64,000 nucleotides of DNA, taken from the NCBI RefSeq assembly GCF_000834655.1, contig NZ_JXQQ01000026.1, positions 36,507 through 100,506 on the forward strand, written 5' to 3'. The DNA is from Variovorax paradoxus (GTDB lineage: Bacteria > Pseudomonadota > Gammaproteobacteria > Burkholderiales > Burkholderiaceae_C). Of the stretch, positions 9,112 to 17,897 are shown piece after piece. The notes under the pieces were generated by a model. It searched no databases, was not told the DNA's origin, and saw only the letters and a list, made by a program, of their open reading frames with translations. The translations under genes and the position numbers were made by a program. Every line of letters starts with the position of its first letter. The stretch's first letter is position 1.

Positions 9112-9597
9112 TTACTTGCGTCCTTCCTGCGTTGCCGGGGCATTGCGGCCGAGGCGCTCCTGGAGCGTGGCGAAGACGCGCAGGCAGGCGGCGATGTCGT
9201 CGTCGCCGATGCCTTCGAACAGCGTGCCGCGCATCTGGCTCAACGCGGCCTCGATGGTTGCGCAGGCGGTCACGCCCGTCGGTGTGAGATGCAGCGTCTT
9301 GGCGCGGCGATCGGCCGGGTCTTCCAGGCGCTGCACGAAGCCCGCCTCGACCAGTTGATCGACCGAGCGCACCAGCGACGGCCCTTCGATGCCCAGCACC
9401 TCGGCCAGCACGCCCTGGCGCATGCCGTCGCCCATGCGCCCGATCATCACGATCGGCCAGGCGAGCGTCTGCGACACGCCCACGTGTGCGACGGCCTTGT
9501 CGGCCGCTGCGCGATAGGCACGCTGCAGCGTGGACAGCGACATGCCCAGGTGCATGAGCGCGTGTTCGCGGGTCTGTGTGGTTGTGGAGGTGGGCAC
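9112..9597 (-). CDS. MarR-family transcriptional regulator of the efflux operon
   Basis: This is a MarR-type winged-helix repressor of about 161 residues. The DNA-binding region includes MRQGVLAEVLGIEGPSLVRSVDQLVEAGFV followed by the wing with DRRAKTLHLTPTG. The start is uncertain. I use a GTG at 9597; a TTG at 9609 sits inside a perfect inverted repeat and is less credible, and an ATG at 9555 is also possible. It directly precedes the FUSC gene and probably represses its own efflux operon until an aromatic ligand binds. Confidence 0.85.
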   Translation of the reverse strand: MPTSTTTQTREHALMHLGMSLSTLQRAYRAAADKAVAHVGVSQTLAWPIVMIGRMGDGMRQGVLAEVLGIEGPSLVRSVDQLVEAGFVQRLEDPADRRAKTLHLTPTGVTACATIEAALSQMRGTLFEGIGDDDIAACLRVFATLQERLGRNAPATQEGRK

Positions 9598-9601
9598 GGC
9601 G

Positions 9602-9626
9602 GATAGCAATTAGTTAGCTTGCTATC
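9602..9626. promoter_or_regulatory. candidate MarR operator (8-bp inverted repeat)
   Basis: GATAGCAA and TTGCTATC form perfect 8-bp arms separated by 9 bases, immediately upstream of the MarR start. The inner part, TTAGTTAGCTTGCTA, resembles MarR-family sites. Position and symmetry support an autoregulatory operator; binding is inferred. Confidence 0.6.
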
Positions 9627-9723
9627 GATTATACGGGTAACTACTGATCCGTGCAGCGCCCACGCTGGCGCCCGCCTTGGGCGCCGGAAAACCGGGAAAA
9701 GAAAAACGGGGAAAGAAGAAAAG

Positions 9724-10084
9724 TGTGAAGCCCGCCGATAAGCCGGATTCTGTGCACCGAAGGCCTCTTGCGAAGCCCTCGGCGTGACCGCCATTACTCT
9801 GGGCCGTTTGTCGCCAAACGGCTCGATGCCACCTACCCGCCAGCTCAGCGGAACCACCTCGATACTGGCCTACTTGGTGTTGCTGCGCGCAGAGATTGCC
9901 CGTTTCACCCGAACTGAATCGGCTCGTCTCTGTTGCTCTGATCCTCACCTCACGGTGGAGAGTCGTTAACTCCTGCGCTGTCCTGTGCAGTCCGGACGTT
10001 CCTCCAGTGCGGTCTTTCGACACGATGCCCGAAGGCAGAGCGTCCCTTTCGGGCTTGCACCAGCGGCGGTCTGGCGTGCTTCAC
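9724..10084 (-). ncRNA. rnpB: RNase P RNA (class A), catalytic subunit
   Basis: Read on the minus strand, this 361-base stretch carries the landmarks of bacterial RNase P RNA. The first bases, GTGAAGC, pair with GCTTCAC at the far end (P1). GGAGGAACGTCCGGACTGCAC is the CR-I region, followed by GAGGATCAGAGCAACAGAGA. The 3' part has AGAATCCGGCTTATCGGCGG. It processes tRNA 5' ends together with the RnpA protein. Small reading frames crossing it are incidental. The exact 3' end is estimated from P1 pairing. Confidence 0.95.
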
Positions 10085-10091
10085 GAGGCGG

Positions 10092-10097
10092 ATTATC
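10092..10097 (-). promoter_or_regulatory. probable -10 box of rnpB
   Basis: On the minus strand this is GATAAT, close to the sigma-70 consensus TATAAT, and it ends 7 bases before the inferred 5' end of RNase P RNA. The region between norR and rnpB is only 58 bases, so this is the natural promoter position. No strong -35 box was identified. Confidence 0.6.
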
Positions 10098-10142
10098 GCC
10101 CGGCGCGCCGAGGGCCCTTCAGACGATGCCGCGAGCCGGACG

Positions 10143-11741
10143 TCAATCGGTCGCGTCGGGGTCGCCGGCCTGCGACAGGCCAAGCTTGCGCAACGCCCGG
10201 TGAAAGTTGCTGCGGTCGATGCCGGCTTCGCGCGCGGCGCTGGCCACGCGGCCGCCGTTGCGAGCCAGGACATCCGAGAGCCATGCCCGCTGGAATGCCT
10301 CGGTTGCCTCGCGCAGCGTGCCGCCCCCGGCCACACGCCCCGTGAGTTCGCTCGCAAGCGCCCGCACAGCCTCCACCGCAGGAGATGCGGCAGGGCTATT
10401 TCCCGCGGCGGCGTTCTCCAACGCCAGGTGGCGCGGTTCGATGGCCGTCCAGCGTGAACCGCGCGGCTGCTCCCTGAAAGCCCGGAGCGATGCGCGGCTG
10501 ATCACATGCTCGAGCTCGCGCACGTTGCCCGGCCAGCTGTGCGCCAGCATGGCCGCTTTCGACGCCGGGGAGAGCCGCAGGTTGCGCGCGCCCAGCCGAT
10601 GCTGGTTCTCCTCGAGAAAACCGCCCGCGAGCACGAGCACGTCGCGCCCGCGTTCGCGCAGCGGCGCCACGACGAGCGGGTAGACCGACAGCCGGTGATA
10701 GAGATCGGCGCGAAAGCGCCCCTGGGCGATCGCGCCTGGCAGGTCGCGATTGGTGGCCGCGATCACGCGGACATCGACCTTGCGCATGCGGTCGCTGCCC
10801 GGCCGCTGCACCTCGCCGCTTTGCAGCACGCGCAGCAGCTTGGCCTGCACGCTCAGCGGCAGCTCCCCGACCTCGTCCAGGAAAAGCGTGCCGCCATCGG
10901 CGATCTCGAACTTGCCGTCCCGGTCCTGCACGGCACCGGTGAATGCGCCGCGCTTGTGGCCGAAGAGTTCGCTGTCGGCCAGCGTCTCGGGCATCGCCGC
11001 GCAATTGACCTGCACGAGCGGCTGGTCGCTGCGCCGCGAGCGCGCATGCAGCCGCTGCGCGACCAGGTCCTTGCCGACGCCGGTTTCGCCGAGCAGCAGC
11101 ACGGTGAGGTCGGAGACGGCGACCGTGTCGATCTCGTTGCACAGCTGCTTCATCGCCGGGCTGCTTCCCAGCAACTCGCGGGGAGCGCCGCGTCCTGCGC
11201 GCAAGGCGTGCGCGACGGCTTGCTCCCGCATCGCGCGGGCCTCCACCTCGCGGATCGTGTGGGCGGCCTCGATGCCGGTCTCCACGAGGGCGATCAAGGC
11301 CTCCAGTTGCGCCGGGCTCACCGCATCGAACGCGTGCGGCTCCAGTGCGTCCAGCGTCAGCAAGCCCCAGACGGCACCGCGCAGCCGCACCGGTGCGCCC
11401 ATGCAGTCGTGCACCGGCAGGATGCCCGGCTGGCCGGCGACGAGGCCGTCGTACGGGTCGGGCAGGTTGCAATCGTGGGCGAAACGCAGGCCCCGTTCGC
11501 TGCCGAGCAGGCGCGCAAAACGCGGATGGGAGGCGACGGGAAACTGACGCCCGAGGGCTTCGTCGCTCAAGCCGTCGACCGCGACGGGCTTGAGCACATC
11601 GACGTCCAGCTGCAGCAGCGCGGCGGCATCGCAGCGGACCAGTCCGCGCGCCGCGGCGAGAAGCGATCGGTAGCGGGCAGCCTCGGGTTCGGGCGCTGGC
11701 GACGAAGCCTCGGTGGTCGAATCGACACGGATTGTGGTCAT
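10143..11741 (-). CDS. norR: NorR-type nitric-oxide-sensing sigma-54 activator
   Basis: This is a 532-residue enhancer-binding protein. The N-terminal GAF domain (about residues 20-180) would hold the NO-sensing iron. The AAA+ domain (about 195-425) has Walker A GETGVGKD, the sigma-54 contact loop GAFTGA and Walker B GGTLFLDEVGE. A C-terminal Fis-type helix-turn-helix reads GGRVASAAREAGIDRSNFHRAL without its first Asn. It is transcribed divergently from the flavohaemoprotein gene, the classical target arrangement in betaproteobacteria, so it should activate hmp in response to NO. Confidence 0.88.
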   Translation of the reverse strand: MTTIRVDSTTEASSPAPEPEAARYRSLLAAARGLVRCDAAALLQLDVDVLKPVAVDGLSDEALGRQFPVASHPRFARLLGSERGLRFAHDCNLPDPYDGLVAGQPGILPVHDCMGAPVRLRGAVWGLLTLDALEPHAFDAVSPAQLEALIALVETGIEAAHTIREVEARAMREQAVAHALRAGRGAPRELLGSSPAMKQLCNEIDTVAVSDLTVLLLGETGVGKDLVAQRLHARSRRSDQPLVQVNCAAMPETLADSELFGHKRGAFTGAVQDRDGKFEIADGGTLFLDEVGELPLSVQAKLLRVLQSGEVQRPGSDRMRKVDVRVIAATNRDLPGAIAQGRFRADLYHRLSVYPLVVAPLRERGRDVLVLAGGFLEENQHRLGARNLRLSPASKAAMLAHSWPGNVRELEHVISRASLRAFREQPRGSRWTAIEPRHLALENAAAGNSPAASPAVEAVRALASELTGRVAGGGTLREATEAFQRAWLSDVLARNGGRVASAAREAGIDRSNFHRALRKLGLSQAGDPDATD

Positions 11742-11746
11742 GAATA

Positions 11747-11763
11747 CAACATGGAATTTGTTG
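11747..11763. promoter_or_regulatory. candidate operator between norR and hmp
   Basis: CAACATGGAATTTGTTG has CAAC/GTTG arms around a 9-base centre, 5 bases upstream of norR and in the shared intergenic region with hmp. It could be a NorR enhancer site, but I do not find a clear GT-N7-AC core, so the assignment is weak. Confidence 0.3.
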
Positions 11764-11823
11764 CGAATTTGACCACGCCTAGGAAATCCCCAATCCCATC
11801 AAGCACTTGCAGAGGATTTTCGG

Positions 11824-11840
11824 CTGGCACGGATCGTGAG
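11824..11840 (+). promoter_or_regulatory. candidate sigma-54 promoter of hmp
   Basis: CTGGCACGGATCGTGAG has a perfect -24 element (TGGCACG) but only a partial -12 element (GTGAG instead of TTGCA). It lies 36 bases before the hmp start and downstream of a NorR-type activator gene, which uses sigma-54, so the position is right although the -12 box is poor. Confidence 0.45.
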
Positions 11841-11876
11841 AAGTCAAAGGCATCTCCAACCGCAGGAATGCAAGAC

Positions 11877-13061
11877 ATGAATCCGCAAACCATCGCCATC
11901 GTCAAGTCCACCGTGCCCGCGCTCAAGGCCCACGGCGAGGCCATCACCAGCCACTTCTACCGGATCATGTTCGAGGGCCATCCGCAGGTGAAGGCCTTCT
12001 TCAACGAGGCGCACCAGGCCGCGGGCACCCAGGCCCGCGCGCTGGCGGGCGCGGTCATCGCCTACGGCGAGCACATCGACCGGCTGGACGAAATCGCCGG
12101 CGCGCTGCCGCGGATCATCCAGAAGCACGCGGCGCTGGGCGTGCTGCCGGAGCACTATCCGATCGTCGGCACCTACTTGCTGCGCGCCGTCAAGGATGTG
12201 CTCGGCGATGCCGCGACCGACGAGGTGATCGCCGCATGGGGCGAGGCCTACGAATCGCTGGCGGCCCTCCTCATCGGCGCCGAAGAAAAGGTCTACAGCG
12301 CCAATGCGGCGCAAACCGGAGGATGGCGGGGAACGCGCGAATTCCGGGTTGCGCGGCGCGAAGACGAAAGCGAAGTCATCACCTCGTTCTACCTGGAGCC
12401 GGTGGACGGCGGCGCGCTGCTGGCCTTCTCGCCGGGGCAGTACCTCACGCTGGTGCTGGACATCGACGGCCAGCCGGTGCGGCGCAACTACTCGCTGTCC
12501 GACGCGCCGGGCAAGCCGTGGTACCGCATCAGCGTGAAGAAGGAAGAAGGCGGCCGCGCATCGAACTGGCTGCACCGGACCGCCGCGATCGGTACGCGGC
12601 TGCAGGTGCAGGCACCGTGCGGGGATTTCGTGCTGCAGCCCGCGAGCGGGCAGGCGCGCCCGCTGGTGCTGGTGACGGGCGGCGTGGGCATCACGCCCGC
12701 CATGAGCATGCTCGAATCGATGGCGCACACGGGCCGGCCGGTGCACTTCGTCCACGCGGCCCGGCACGGCGGTGCGCATGCGTTCCGCGCCCGCGTGGAC
12801 GCGCTCGCGCAGCGGCATGCCAACGTGAAGCCGCTCTATGTGTACGACGCCCCGCGCGACACCGACCGGCCGCATGCGACCGGCTTCGTCACCCGCGAGC
12901 TGCTGGCCGGCCTGCTGCCGGCGGACCGCGACGTCGACCTGTACTTTCTCGGCCCGAAGCCCTTCATGAAGGCGGTGTATGCCAACGGCCTTGCACTCGG
13001 CGTACCCAAGCAACAGCTTCGCTACGAGTTCTTCGGTCCGCTGGAAGCACTGGAAGCCTGA
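11877..13061 (+). CDS. hmp: flavohaemoprotein, nitric oxide dioxygenase
   Basis: This 394-residue protein matches the Hmp length and layout. A globin domain (about residues 1-137) has the proximal-His region QKHAALGV. A ferredoxin-reductase-like FAD domain (about 150-255) carries RRNYSLSDAP, and an NAD(P)H domain begins at TGGVGITP and ends in the family-typical YEFFGPLE. It oxidises NO to nitrate with O2 and NAD(P)H in the cytoplasm. I start at MNPQTIAIV; an ATG three codons earlier is possible. It is divergent from norR. Confidence 0.93.
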   Translation: MNPQTIAIVKSTVPALKAHGEAITSHFYRIMFEGHPQVKAFFNEAHQAAGTQARALAGAVIAYGEHIDRLDEIAGALPRIIQKHAALGVLPEHYPIVGTYLLRAVKDVLGDAATDEVIAAWGEAYESLAALLIGAEEKVYSANAAQTGGWRGTREFRVARREDESEVITSFYLEPVDGGALLAFSPGQYLTLVLDIDGQPVRRNYSLSDAPGKPWYRISVKKEEGGRASNWLHRTAAIGTRLQVQAPCGDFVLQPASGQARPLVLVTGGVGITPAMSMLESMAHTGRPVHFVHAARHGGAHAFRARVDALAQRHANVKPLYVYDAPRDTDRPHATGFVTRELLAGLLPADRDVDLYFLGPKPFMKAVYANGLALGVPKQQLRYEFFGPLEALEA

Positions 13062-13098
13062 GGGCAGGAAAACCCGGGCGCACGGATGAACCTGCGCT

Positions 13099-14049
13099 TC
13101 ATCCGTCCGTGGTGCCGACGCCCGCGCGCCGGAACCGCCCCGGCGTGACGCCCGCGTGCCGCGCAAAGGCGCGGTTGAAAGCCGCCTCCGAGCGATAGCC
13201 GACCGCCTCCCCGATGCTGGCCGTGTCCTGCCCGCCATGCGCGAGCAGGCGCGAGGCCAGTTCCATGCGCAGCGTCGTCAGGAATTCGAGCGGCCCGGTG
13301 CCCACGCGCCGCGTGAATTCGCGCGCGAAGGTGGCGCGAGAAAGATGGCAGCGCGCGGCCAGCGAGGCCACGGTCCAGGGCTCCTCGGGCTGCGCCAGCA
13401 TCGCCTGCAGGCCGGGCGCCATGCGCGGGCTGGCCATGAGGCCGAGCACACCGGTGAGCTCGGGCCGCGCCTCCAGGTGCGCGCGCACCGCCAGCGTGAA
13501 GAGCGTGCCCGACAGCTGCGCCACGATGGCCGCAGCTCCCGCGCGCTGCTGCGCGATCTCTTCCGCCATGAACCGCACCAGCCCTTCGAGCCGGGCGAAT
13601 CCGGGGTGGTCTGCGAAGGCGATCACCAGGGGTTCGGGCAGCGCCTCCAGCAGCACGCTGCGCCGCCGGCCGGGGAACTCGAATTCGCCGCAGAGGATGT
13701 CGGTGTCCGCTTTCTCGGGGCGCCGGAGGTTGGTCTTCAGATCGATCAGCTCGCCCTTTCGCAGCCGGATCGCGCGGCCCTCGCCTTGCAGCCCTGCCGT
13801 GCGCAGCACATGCGCCGACCCGCGCGGCAGGACGACGAGACTGCCCTCCTCCAGCGGGACCAGCGTGCGGCTCCCGGGCAGCCAGAGTTCGCAGCGCCCG
13901 CGCAGCACGATGTGAAAGGGCGCACGCCACGGGCCGATGGCCTCGTGGGGCGCCGCCCAGTCTTCGCCGAACAGGCAGCGCAGGTCCATTCGCCCGCGCA
14001 GGCCGAGCCAGTCGACGAGTTCGCTCAGGGAATCGGCGTAGGCAGTCAT
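13099..14049 (-). CDS. AraC-family regulator with N-terminal cupin
   Basis: This is a 316-residue regulator. Residues about 10-190 form a cupin-like ligand domain of the kind found in AraC-type activators (GPWRAPFHIVLRGRCELWL). The C-terminal 100 residues have two helix-turn-helix units: VASLAARCHLSRATFAREF, and IGEAVGYRSEAAFNRAFARH followed by GVTPGRFRR. It is convergent with hmp and divergent from the TehA-type carrier gene, which it may regulate. The ligand is unknown. Confidence 0.87.
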   Translation of the reverse strand: MTAYADSLSELVDWLGLRGRMDLRCLFGEDWAAPHEAIGPWRAPFHIVLRGRCELWLPGSRTLVPLEEGSLVVLPRGSAHVLRTAGLQGEGRAIRLRKGELIDLKTNLRRPEKADTDILCGEFEFPGRRRSVLLEALPEPLVIAFADHPGFARLEGLVRFMAEEIAQQRAGAAAIVAQLSGTLFTLAVRAHLEARPELTGVLGLMASPRMAPGLQAMLAQPEEPWTVASLAARCHLSRATFAREFTRRVGTGPLEFLTTLRMELASRLLAHGGQDTASIGEAVGYRSEAAFNRAFARHAGVTPGRFRRAGVGTTDG

Positions 14050-14147
14050 TTGAGACGATGGAGCAATTCAAAGCGTTGGGAGAGCATTCAAAATCTTACC
14101 CCGGGCGCCCAGAATTCATTCACCGATCCTCCCTTCAGGTGAACAGA

Positions 14148-15116
14148 ATGACCTCCTCGGAGCGTGCCCCCATTCCCGTTTCCTATTTCGGCATTGCCGT
14201 CGGTGCGCTGGCGCTGGGCAATGCCTGGCGCGTCGCGGTGCCGCTCTGGCATCTGCCGCAGGACATCGCCGTGGTCGCGACCTGGAGCGGCCTCGCGGTA
14301 TGGCTCGGGCTGCTGGCGCTCTACGCGCACAAGTGGCTGCGCCACGCCGACGCCGCGCGCGCCGAGATGAACCACCCGGTGCAGTCGTCGTTCGCGGCGC
14401 TGGTCCCGCTGTCCAGCATGCTCGCGGCGATGGCGCTGATGCCCTACGCGCGGACGGTCGCGCTGACCGTGTTCGCTGTTTCTATTGCCGCGTCGCTCGT
14501 GCTTGGCCTCTGGCTCTATGGGCGCACATGGCAGGGCGGGCTCGCGCCCGAGCTCGTCACGCCCGCGTTCTACCTGCCGGCGGTCGGGCAGAACTTCGTG
14601 GCAGGCGCGGCCGCGGCGGCCTTCGGCTGGCCGCAACTGGGCATGTGGTTCTTCGGCGCAGGCCTGTTCTCGTGGCTGGCCATCGAATCGCTGATCCTCG
14701 GCCGCGCAGCGACGCATTCGCCGCTGCCCGAGGCGCTGCGCCCCGTGCTGGGCATCCAGCTCGCGCCGCCGGTGGTGGGCGGCGTCACGTACATGAGCCT
14801 GAACCACGGCGCGCCCGACCTTTTCGCGCAGGTGCTGCTGGGCTACGGCCTGTTCCAGGCGCTGCTGCTCCTTCGCCTCCTGCCGTGGATCGCCAAGCAG
14901 CCGTTCACCCCGTCGTACTGGGGCTTCACCTTCGGCGTGGCGGCGCTCCCCACCCTGGCCATGCGCCTGGTCGCGGCCGGCGCCACGGGGCCGGTCGAAT
15001 GGGTCGCGCCGGTGGCCTTCGTGGCGGCCAACGCGATCATCGGATACCTGGCGCTCCGGACGATCGCGCTGCTGGTGCAGGGCCGGTTGTTGCCTGCTGC
15101 AACACCCTCGCGCTGA
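14148..15116 (+). CDS. tehA: TehA/SLAC1-family membrane carrier
   Basis: This is a 322-residue protein with about ten hydrophobic helices, beginning with PVSYFGIAVGALALGNAWR, characteristic of the TDT/TehA/SLAC1 family (tellurite/dicarboxylate carriers and anion channels). I start at MTSSERAP; the reading frame is open 90 bases further upstream, but that extension is hydrophilic and overlaps the divergent regulator's promoter. The neighbouring AraC-type gene on the other strand is a plausible regulator. Whether it moves tellurite-related compounds or other anions cannot be told from sequence. Confidence 0.8.
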   Translation: MTSSERAPIPVSYFGIAVGALALGNAWRVAVPLWHLPQDIAVVATWSGLAVWLGLLALYAHKWLRHADAARAEMNHPVQSSFAALVPLSSMLAAMALMPYARTVALTVFAVSIAASLVLGLWLYGRTWQGGLAPELVTPAFYLPAVGQNFVAGAAAAAFGWPQLGMWFFGAGLFSWLAIESLILGRAATHSPLPEALRPVLGIQLAPPVVGGVTYMSLNHGAPDLFAQVLLGYGLFQALLLLRLLPWIAKQPFTPSYWGFTFGVAALPTLAMRLVAAGATGPVEWVAPVAFVAANAIIGYLALRTIALLVQGRLLPAATPSR

Positions 15117-15224
15117 AGCGGTTGCGGGCCGGTCTCTCGGGGGGCGGGCGGGGGTGCAGCGCGACCCGGAGCGCGCCACAATGCGCGCTGTCCGCCCGAA
15201 CAACCGCATTCCCAAGGAGATTCC

Positions 15225-16145
15225 ATGAAGGCCCAGAACATCCTCCAGACCATCGGCAACACACCGCACATCCGCATCAACCGGCTGTTCGGCAATGCGA
15301 AGCAGCAGGTGTGGATCAAGTCGGAGCGCGCCAACCCCGGCGGCTCGATCAAGGACCGCATCGCGCTGTCGATGGTGGAGGACGCCGAGAAGTCCGGCGC
15401 CCTCAAGCCCGGCGGCACCATCGTCGAGCCCACCTCGGGCAACACCGGCATCGGCCTGGCGATGGTGGCGGCGGTCAAGGGCTACAAGCTGATCCTGGTG
15501 ATGCCCGACAGCATGTCGATCGAACGCCGCCGCCTCATGCTGGCATACGGCGCCACCTTCGACCTCACGCCGCGCGCCGGCGGCATGAAGGCCTCCATCG
15601 CCCGCGCCGAGGAAATCGTGGCCGGCACGCCGGGCGCGTGGATGCCGCAGCAGTTCAACAACCCCGCCAACGTCGAGGTGCACGTGCGCACCACGGCCGA
15701 GGAAATTGCGGCCGACTTTCCCGACGGCATCGACGTGATCATCACCGGCGTGGGCACGGGCGGCCACATCACGGGCGTGGCCCGGGTGCTCAAGAAGAAG
15801 TGGCCCAAGCTGCAGGTGTTCGCGGTGGAGCCGGTGGCCTCGCCGGTCATCTCGGGCGGCGCGCCGTCGCCGCACCCGATCCAGGGCATCGGCGCGGGCT
15901 TCATCCCGAAGAACCTCGACACCTCGCTGCTCGACGGCGTGCTGCAGGTCGATGCCGAGCCGGCCCGCGAAATGGCCCGCCGCTGCGCGCAGGAGGAAGG
16001 CATCCTCGTGGGCATCTCGTCGGGCGCCACGCTCGCGGCCATCGCGCAGAAGCTGCCTTCGCTCGCGCCCGATGCGGTGGTGCTGGGCTTCAACTACGAC
16101 ACGGGCGAGCGGTACCTCTCGGTCGAGGGCTTCCTTCCCGCCTGA
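15225..16145 (+). CDS. cysK: cysteine synthase (O-acetylserine sulfhydrylase)
   Basis: This is a 306-residue fold-type II PLP enzyme. The PLP lysine lies in [12 protein letters not shown], the substrate loop is [11 protein letters not shown], the phosphate-binding Gly loop is [10 protein letters not shown], and the closing region has GISSGAT. It makes L-cysteine from O-acetylserine and sulfide. The length and the [15 protein letters not shown] block favour the CysK type over CysM, though this is not certain. A clear AAGGAG ribosome site precedes the ATG. Neighbours are not sulfur genes. Confidence 0.87.
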   Translation: MKAQNILQTIGNTPHIRINRLFGNAKQQVWIKSERANPGGSIKDRIALSMVEDAEKSGALKPGGTIVEPTSGNTGIGLAMVAAVKGYKLILVMPDSMSIERRRLMLAYGATFDLTPRAGGMKASIARAEEIVAGTPGAWMPQQFNNPANVEVHVRTTAEEIAADFPDGIDVIITGVGTGGHITGVARVLKKKWPKLQVFAVEPVASPVISGGAPSPHPIQGIGAGFIPKNLDTSLLDGVLQVDAEPAREMARRCAQEEGILVGISSGATLAAIAQKLPSLAPDAVVLGFNYDTGERYLSVEGFLPA

Positions 16146-16229
16146 ATTCCGGTGCCACGCCAGCTATCTCTTTCATAGCGCCCCGGCGCGTAAAATCCGC
16201 GGTCTGCTTGATAAACACAAGCCACCGCC

Positions 16230-17897
16230 ATGCTGAGAATCTCCGAACTCAAACTCCCGCTCGACCACGCGCCTGAAGCGCTGGCCACACTGATCGCCCG
16301 GACGCTGGACGTCCCGCTCGAAGCGATCGCCTCCCACACCGTCTTCAAGCGCAGCTTCGATGCGCGCAAGGTCGACCTGCTCACGGTCTACATCTGCGAC
16401 GTGCAGCTGGCCGACGCGAAGCTCGAGGCCACGTTGCTCGCGAAGCACGCAGCGCATCCGCACATCCAGCCCGCGCCCGACATGCGCTACACGCCGCCGG
16501 CCAACGCACCCGAGGGCACGAGCCGCCCCGTGGTCATCGGCTTCGGCCCCTGCGGCATCTTCGCGGCGCTGATGCTCGCTAAGATGGGCTTCAGGCCCAT
16601 CGTGCTCGAGCGCGGCAAGACCGTGCGCCAGCGCACCCGCGACACCTGGGGCCTGTGGCGCAAGAGCGTGCTGAACCCCGAGTCGAACGTGCAGTTCGGC
16701 GAAGGCGGCGCCGGCACTTTCTCCGACGGCAAGCTCTACAGCCAGATCAAGGACCCGCGCTTCCTCGGCCGCAAGGTGATGGAAGAGTTCGTGAAGGCCG
16801 GCGCGCCGCCCGAAATCCTTTATGTCGCGCATCCGCACATCGGCACCTTCAAGCTGGTGAAGGTGGTGGAGAACATCCGCGAGCAGATCGTCGCGCTCGG
16901 CGGCGAGATCCGCTTCGAGCAGCGCGTGACCGACGTGCACATCGAAGACGGGCAGCTGCGCGGCCTCACGGTGCTCGACCAGACCACCGGCGAAAGCAGC
17001 GAGCTGCGCACCGACCTCGTCGTGATGGCCCTGGGCCACAGCTCGCGCGACACCTTCGCGATGCTGCACGCCCGCGGCGTGTACATCGAGGCCAAGCCTT
17101 TCTCGATCGGTTTTCGCGTCGAGCATCCGCAGGGCCTCATCGACCGCGCACGTTGGGGCCGCCATGCGGGCCATCCGCTGCTTGGTGCGGCCGACTACAA
17201 GCTGGTGCACCACGCGAGCAATGGCCGCTCGGTCTACAGCTTCTGCATGTGCCCGGGCGGCACGGTGGTCGCGGCCACCAGCGAGCCGGGCCGCGTGGTC
17301 ACCAACGGCATGAGCCAGTATTCGCGCAACGAGCGCAACGCCAATGCGGGCATCGTGGTGGGCATCGATCCGAAGGATTTCCCAGGATGGGAATCCGATG
17401 CTCCCGGCGATGCGCTCGCAGGCATCGCGCTGCAGCGCGAACTCGAATCGAACGCCTACGTGCTCGGCGGCAGCAACTACCACGCACCGGGGCAACTGGT
17501 CGGCGACTTCGTGGCCGGCAAGCCCTCGGCGGCGCTCGGCAGCGTGACGCCCTCGTACAAACCGGGCGTGACGCCCACCGACCTGCGCGAGGCCCTGCCC
17601 GCCTACGCCATCGAGGCGATGCGCGAGGCCTTCCCGGCCTTCGGCCGCAAGATCAAGGGCTTCGATACGCACGACGCGGTACTCACCGGCGTGGAAACGC
17701 GCACCTCGTCACCGATCCGCATCACGCGCGGCGACGATTTCCAGAGCCTCAACGTGCGGGGCCTCTACCCCGCCGGCGAAGGCGCGAGCTACGCGGGCGG
17801 CATCCTCTCGGCGGGCGTCGATGGCATCAAGGTGGCCGAGGCGGTGGCGCGCAACGTGCTCGCCGCGGCCGAACGCGAACGCACGGCGAAGGTCTGA
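16230..17897 (+). CDS. FAD-dependent dehydrogenase (COG2509-like)
   Basis: This is a 555-residue flavoprotein. An N-terminal domain of about 85 residues precedes a dinucleotide-binding start PVVIGFGPCGIFAALMLA. The family motif FGEGGAGTFSDGKLYSQI follows near residue 157, and a C-terminal FAD contact reads GLYPAGEGASYAGGI. Proteins of this kind are annotated as uncharacterised FAD-dependent dehydrogenases; the substrate is unknown. The stop overlaps the start of the VUT-family gene by one base, implying coupling. Confidence 0.85.
   Translation: MLRISELKLPLDHAPEALATLIARTLDVPLEAIASHTVFKRSFDARKVDLLTVYICDVQLADAKLEATLLAKHAAHPHIQPAPDMRYTPPANAPEGTSRPVVIGFGPCGIFAALMLAKMGFRPIVLERGKTVRQRTRDTWGLWRKSVLNPESNVQFGEGGAGTFSDGKLYSQIKDPRFLGRKVMEEFVKAGAPPEILYVAHPHIGTFKLVKVVENIREQIVALGGEIRFEQRVTDVHIEDGQLRGLTVLDQTTGESSELRTDLVVMALGHSSRDTFAMLHARGVYIEAKPFSIGFRVEHPQGLIDRARWGRHAGHPLLGAADYKLVHHASNGRSVYSFCMCPGGTVVAATSEPGRVVTNGMSQYSRNERNANAGIVVGIDPKDFPGWESDAPGDALAGIALQRELESNAYVLGGSNYHAPGQLVGDFVAGKPSAALGSVTPSYKPGVTPTDLREALPAYAIEAMREAFPAFGRKIKGFDTHDAVLTGVETRTSSPIRITRGDDFQSLNVRGLYPAGEGASYAGGILSAGVDGIKVAEAVARNVLAAAERERTAKV

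Noticed and set aside
6991..9606. 871-codon plus-strand frame opposite the FUSC and MarR genes
   Set aside because: It is antisense to clearly recognisable membrane-protein and regulator genes, and its composition (long His/Arg/Gly-rich stretches) is typical of high-GC shadow frames.
9622..10345. Several open frames on both strands between the MarR and NorR genes
   Set aside because: Most of the region is RNase P RNA, and its conserved structural landmarks explain the sequence.
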